DNA from: an uncultured Microcaldota archaeon
GTDB taxonomy: Archaea; Micrarchaeota; Micrarchaeia; Micrarchaeales; Micrarchaeaceae
NCBI GenBank assembly: GCA_903884115.1
Contig: CAISDH010000033.1
Span: 1 to 64,000 of the forward strand
Direction of reading: 5' to 3'
Length of the DNA stretch: 64,000 nucleotides
Part shown: positions 60,202-64,000 of the stretch, piece after piece
Layout: every line of letters starts with the position of its first letter
Numbering within the stretch: position 1 is the stretch's first letter
The notes under the pieces: generated by a model
Told to the model about the DNA's origin: nothing
Databases searched by the model: none
Seen by the model: the letters and a program-made list of their open reading frames with translations, nothing else
Translations under genes and position numbers: made by a program

Positions 60202-61764
60202 ATGGATGACGAAGTTGGAGGGGCGGCAGGACGATTATCTCTTAGACTTTTCACCGTGCTGTTGTTTGCAATACTGACCGTGAGCGGCGCAGCATTCGCC
60301 GTGTACATGCTTTTGACCTCCACCAGCATGAGCATGGTGGCGCTTGCAATCGTATTTCTGATGCTGGCGCTGGTCAGCGGATTCTTCAATGTGACTTCTG
60401 CGCTGCAGTACTACAGGTCTTACTTCTATTACAGGCACATAAAAGAGATAAGTGCCGGACTCAAGCCTCTGCGCAGCTTTCCCACAGTAGCTATAGTCGT
60501 TCCCGTCTTCAATGAGAGCACCGAGATGGTCAAGAGAAACGTGCTGCGCCTGCAGAGCATGGATTATCCGAAGAGCAAGATGCGCTTCTACATGGTTGAC
60601 GATTCAACCAATGCGCAATCAGTGGAAGAACTTCGCGATTTCAGCAGGAGCAACGACATAGTGTTCATGCACAGGGAAAACAGGTCAGGATTCAAGGCGG
60701 GCGCATTCAACAATATGCTGAGGAACTCTAACGAGGAATTCATTGCCATATTCGATGCCGATGAGTATCTTACCAACAAGAGCTTCCTCAAAGAGCTGAT
60801 GCCCTACTTCTCAGACAAGCAGATGGCATATGTGCAGGCCAGAAAGAGCAGCTTCAACGGCTCGTTCTTTTCCAACTCGGTAAAACTGTTCGACGATTTT
60901 TTCTTTACGTTCATACAGCCCGCCAGGGCATTCAACAACACCGCGATATTTGCCGGCTCATGCGGCATAATAAAGAAGTCAGTACTGGACACGATCGGCG
61001 GATTTCCAGAGTACATAGTGGAGGACACTTTCTTCAGCTTCGAAGCGGATGTCAACAGCTACAAGGGCCTGTACGTGCCGAAGATATACGCTTATGGCGC
61101 ACCCATAACCTCGTTCACGGCGCTTGCAAGGCAGCAGTGGCGCTACAATTACGGCGACACACAGTTCTTGAGATATTTCATAGACAAGCTCGTACACAAG
61201 AAGGCACAGCTTAGATCGCACTTCTCAAAAGTAGACTACGTGGCCCACGGGTTCGGTCTAAACTACCTCTCAGTCATGCTAGTACTCTCAACAATAGCAT
61301 CTGTACTTATCGTGTTCTCTAATTTCTCATTCGCACACATGTCGCTGTCGCAGTTACTTTTGGCTAATAGCATGCAGCAGAGCATAGAGGTGCTAGGCTT
61401 CGCCACATTCCTCATTTCGCTGCTAGTGCCTGTTATGTTGACAAAAGTATATTTCAAATCAATAAGTCGGGGCCTTATGGTCTTCGTACTCAACTTTGCA
61501 CTAGCAATAGTAAGGTTCAAGGCCGCAATTGCAGCAATGCTTGGAGTCAACCCTGCCATGCACTGGCACAGGGTCACTGGGCACAACAAGCACCGTGCCC
61601 TCTTCTCCTTATTCAATACGTCCACTGAGATAGGCTTCGCACTCATGATGCTTGCAGCAGGATATATCGCATTCTATTTCAACAACATCACAGGGAGCCT
61701 GTGGCTCGCCTGGTATGGCGTCATGTATTTGGCCGCGACGATGCTCATCTACAAATATGGTTGA
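60202..61764 (+). CDS. GT2 family membrane glycosyltransferase
   Basis: 520 residues. Two membrane segments at the N terminus and about five at the C terminus flank the GT-A domain. Catalytic features are VVPVFNESTEMV, MVDDSTN, the DxD of FDADEYL, VEDT and QQWRYNYGD (QxxRW-like). Processive cellulose-synthase-like enzymes share this layout, so it may make a polysaccharide or lipid-linked sugar at the membrane. Confidence 0.9.
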   Translation: MDDEVGGAAGRLSLRLFTVLLFAILTVSGAAFAVYMLLTSTSMSMVALAIVFLMLALVSGFFNVTSALQYYRSYFYYRHIKEISAGLKPLRSFPTVAIVVPVFNESTEMVKRNVLRLQSMDYPKSKMRFYMVDDSTNAQSVEELRDFSRSNDIVFMHRENRSGFKAGAFNNMLRNSNEEFIAIFDADEYLTNKSFLKELMPYFSDKQMAYVQARKSSFNGSFFSNSVKLFDDFFFTFIQPARAFNNTAIFAGSCGIIKKSVLDTIGGFPEYIVEDTFFSFEADVNSYKGLYVPKIYAYGAPITSFTALARQQWRYNYGDTQFLRYFIDKLVHKKAQLRSHFSKVDYVAHGFGLNYLSVMLVLSTIASVLIVFSNFSFAHMSLSQLLLANSMQQSIEVLGFATFLISLLVPVMLTKVYFKSISRGLMVFVLNFALAIVRFKAAIAAMLGVNPAMHWHRVTGHNKHRALFSLFNTSTEIGFALMMLAAGYIAFYFNNITGSLWLAWYGVMYLAATMLIYKYG

Positions 61765-62076
61765 ATGATCTATCTGAAGAAATACACGACAGACAACGGC
61801 GTTATGCTGGCAATGTGCGACGTCGACCTCATAGACAAGGTGCTGACAGAAGGCGACCTTGAGATAAACATAAAGGACTATTCCGCTTTCTACAAAGGGG
61901 ACATCATCGATCCCAAGCGTGCAAAGGTCATCATAAACGCAGAGGAAATACATTCTGCCAATGTCATAGGCAAGGAGGCGGTCGCTGTCGCAATAGAAAG
62001 CGCTATCATAGAAAAAGGGCACGTCAAGAAAATAAAGGACGTTCCATACGCGCAGGCGTTCAGCACCAAGTTCTAG
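61765..62076 (+). CDS. DUF424 protein
   Basis: 103 residues matching a small archaeal family of unknown function (MLAMCDVDLIDKVLTEGDLEI, then FYKGD and NVIGKEAVAVAIE). It starts at the base after the GT2 stop. Often found near translation genes in other archaea. Confidence 0.85.
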   Translation: MIYLKKYTTDNGVMLAMCDVDLIDKVLTEGDLEINIKDYSAFYKGDIIDPKRAKVIINAEEIHSANVIGKEAVAVAIESAIIEKGHVKKIKDVPYAQAFSTKF

Positions 62077-62128
62077 CTCCTCAGACTGCAATATTATTAA
62101 GCTGTCCCTGGTATTATTGCCTGATTCA

Positions 62129-62380
62129 ATGGCAGAATATGAAGATTGGAACAAGCTGACAGAAGGCACAAAGGATCTGGAAAGGGCAAGGCAGTCGCTG
62201 GTTGAAGAGCTGCAGGCCATAGACTGGTACCAGGAGCGAATAGACCTGACCAAGGACGCGTCGCTCAAGAAGGTCCTGGAACACAACAGGGACGAGGAAA
62301 AGGAGCACGCAGCGATGCTGATGGAATGGGTAAGGAACAACGACCCCGTACAGGATAAGAAATTCAAGGAGCACGATTGA
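62129..62380 (+). CDS. Ferritin-like protein of the encapsulin-cargo type (EncFtn)
   Basis: 83 residues; LVEELQAIDWYQERIDL and HNRDEEKEHAAMLMEWVRNNDP match the half-ferritin family that forms a ferroxidase site between subunits (Glu in EELQAID, Glu and His in EEKEH). The family is usually cargo of encapsulin shells, but no encapsulin gene is in the window and no clear targeting tail is seen. Iron detoxification would suit an acidic, iron-rich habitat (inference). The ATG follows CTGATTCA. Confidence 0.85.
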   Translation: MAEYEDWNKLTEGTKDLERARQSLVEELQAIDWYQERIDLTKDASLKKVLEHNRDEEKEHAAMLMEWVRNNDPVQDKKFKEHD

Positions 62381-62448
62381 CAAGGAAACAATCAGAGAAA
62401 ATCAGCTCAGGCACACATACAGGATACTGTCCGCTTTCACGTGGTTAC

Positions 62449-64000
62449 ATGCCCCGCAATGACACATGGTCTTTAGGCAACGCAGTCGTTCCGACACACT
62501 ATGCGATAAGGATTGAGCCTGACCTCTCAACGTTCATATTTATGGGCGACGAAACAATCCACGTCAGAGTAAGCAAAGCATCAGATCGAATAACATTGAA
62601 CGTAAAGGAGCTAAAGATAAGTTCGGCATCTGTGAAGGCCGGAAATCGGACGTACAAGGCTAAATTATCAGAAAACAAGGTCAAGGAAGAGTTGACTCTC
62701 ATCCTGTCCCATAGGGTGAAAGGAGAAGCGGAGATTTGCATAACATTCTCTGGTCGCAACACCGAAAGGCTATGCGGCTTCTATAAGAGCAGTTATAAGT
62801 ATAAAGGCAAAGAGAGATGCCTGCTGACCACGCACTTCGAGCCGAGTGACGCCAGAGCAGCATTTCCCTGTTTCGACGAGCCGGCGCTAAAGGCAACATT
62901 TTCATTGTCGCTCATAATAGACCGCAATCTAAGCGCAATCTCCAACATGCCTATAAAGAACGAGTCGAACACGGCTGACGGCAGAAAGCGCGTAAACTTC
63001 ATCAGAACTCCAAAAATGAGCAGCTATCTGCTTTATTTCGGTGTTGGAAATTTCGAACGCGCGATCAAACGCATTGGAAAGATAGAAGTGGGCGTAGTTA
63101 CCGTGCCCGGGCGTATCAAGCAGGCCAAGATGTCACTGAAGTTCGCAGTAAAGTCCATAAACTTCTACCAGAAATATTTCAGAATAAACTATCCGCTGCC
63201 TAAACTCGACATGATAGCCGTGCCGGACTTCTCCTATGGAGCCATGGAGAACTGGGGTGCCATGACGTTCCGTGAATCTAACCTGCTAGGTGATGAGAAG
63301 AAAAGCGCTACGCGGACAAAGCAGAACATAGCGCTTGTGGTTGCGCATGAGATCGCCCATCAGTGGTTTGGAGACCTTGTGACCATGAAATGGTGGGACG
63401 ACCTCTGGCTAAATGAGAGCTTTGCTACCTTTCTGGAGTACAAAGCTGTAGATTCAGCATTTCCAGACTGGAAGCTATCCGACCAATACCTTATAGATAC
63501 GGTGTCTGTAGCTCTCAATTCTGACCAGCTACTTTCCACGCATCCGATAAGCGTCCATGTAACGAACCCTGCCGAGAGTGAGCGTCTTTTTGACAGAATA
63601 AGTTACGAGAAGGGAGGTTCGATTCTTTATATGCTAGAGGATTATGTGGGGCAGGATGTGTTCAGAAAAGGCCTGCACAATTACCTTAGTAAGAAGGCAT
63701 ATTCCAATGCCACAAAATCCGATCTCTGGAACGAGATAAGCGCCGAGGCAAGAAAGAGGGGCATTCGAGATGTCGAGTTGGTCGCAAGAAAGTGGATAGA
63801 TGCTCCAGGATACCCTCTGATAGAGGCGTCCAAAGCGGGCAGCACCCTGCAACTTGTCCAGAATAGGCTCACACTTTCAAAGACAATCAGCGGACAAGTA
63901 TGGCCTATCCCTCTAAGATACAGAATGCAAGACGGATCTCAAGGAAAGAAGTTGATGTTAGGCAGAACTGCCAGCATAGTGCTGGGAGACAACAGGTGGG
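62449..64000 (+). CDS. M1 family zinc aminopeptidase (partial, runs off the right edge)
   Basis: Tricorn-interacting-factor/aminopeptidase N-like enzyme that trims peptides released by proteases. 517 codons are visible without a stop. MPRNDTWSLGNAVVPTHYAI begins the beta-saddle domain. The substrate motif GAMENWGAM and the zinc site HEIAHQWFGDL with the downstream NESFATFLEY Glu are intact. The C-terminal domain starts before the edge. Confidence 0.95.
   Translation, partial: MPRNDTWSLGNAVVPTHYAIRIEPDLSTFIFMGDETIHVRVSKASDRITLNVKELKISSASVKAGNRTYKAKLSENKVKEELTLILSHRVKGEAEICITFSGRNTERLCGFYKSSYKYKGKERCLLTTHFEPSDARAAFPCFDEPALKATFSLSLIIDRNLSAISNMPIKNESNTADGRKRVNFIRTPKMSSYLLYFGVGNFERAIKRIGKIEVGVVTVPGRIKQAKMSLKFAVKSINFYQKYFRINYPLPKLDMIAVPDFSYGAMENWGAMTFRESNLLGDEKKSATRTKQNIALVVAHEIAHQWFGDLVTMKWWDDLWLNESFATFLEYKAVDSAFPDWKLSDQYLIDTVSVALNSDQLLSTHPISVHVTNPAESERLFDRISYEKGGSILYMLEDYVGQDVFRKGLHNYLSKKAYSNATKSDLWNEISAEARKRGIRDVELVARKWIDAPGYPLIEASKAGSTLQLVQNRLTLSKTISGQVWPIPLRYRMQDGSQGKKLMLGRTASIVLGDNRW

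Overview
The window is archaeal DNA, most likely from a Micrarchaeota (ARMAN-2 or 'Candidatus Micrarchaeum'-like) genome. The signs are archaeal ribosomal proteins, TFE, aIF2-alpha, PCNA, GINS, RadA, an archaeal mevalonate route, AglB and Shine-Dalgarno motifs of the GGTGAT type. The most telling gene is a three-unit (epsilon-2 type) tRNA-splicing endonuclease, described so far from ARMAN lineages. The placement is an inference from gene content. The window is densely coded, with short gaps and many 4-base stop/start overlaps. No stretch over 300 bases lacks a gene, and I see no insertion sequence, CRISPR array or prophage.

Layout. 1-9.5 kb: 3' end off the left edge of gyrB, a radical SAM enzyme, a cyclic 2,3-diphosphoglycerate synthetase-like gene interrupted by a 21-base insert, tRNA-Lys, a dphB-endA-acyP operon, radA, a DUF92 membrane protein and a ribbon-helix-helix regulator. 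9.5-12.3 kb: an alkaline-phosphatase-superfamily hydrolase, a PAPS-reductase-like gene with an operator-like tandem palindrome, and maf. 12.3-19 kb: HMG-CoA reductase divergent from an operon of 2-oxoacid:ferredoxin oxidoreductase, HMG-CoA synthase, thiolase and DUF35. 19-28.6 kb: flavin reductase, M24 peptidase, rdgB, lipoate genes, tRNA-Gly, an editing-less threonyl-tRNA synthetase, GNAT and M20 enzymes. 28.6-38.2 kb: PAC2, aIF2-alpha, eL42, GINS, initiator tRNA-Met, TFE, eL15, Brix, Pcc1 and the S10 ribosomal cluster up to rps3. 38.2-50.2 kb: aglB, tRNA-Ile(UAU), Nudix, HIT, RNase P Rpp21, PCNA, then secreted or surface proteins. 50.2-64 kb: tRNA-Pro, primase large subunit, a lone 5S rRNA, bacterial-type aroB and DAHP synthase, uL30, uL15, glycosyltransferases, a beta-CASP nuclease, truD, tRNA-Ser, a ferritin-like gene and a partial M1 aminopeptidase.

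The strongest observation links several loci. Four of six tRNA genes carry introns: position 37/38 twice, 59/60 in the T-loop, and 30/31. In all four, the splice sites fit a bulge-helix-bulge (BHB) or bulge-helix-loop structure, with cleavage after the second base of a three-base bulge. The same rule, applied to the 21-base insert with an in-frame stop codon in the cyclic-diphosphoglycerate synthetase-like gene, removes exactly that insert and restores the family's GRDFHNFN motif. This looks like a protein-coding mini-intron spliced by the tRNA endonuclease encoded about 2.5 kb away. Other RNA-maturation genes in the window (Rpp21, Pcc1 of KEOPS, TruD, a beta-CASP nuclease) serve the same general business.

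A second theme is the cell surface. AglB, a GT4 and a GT2 glycosyltransferase could build and transfer glycans, and the secreted proteins at 45-50 kb are rich in N-glycosylation sequons. One of these, a large Cys- and Thr-rich protein, is split by a frameshift.
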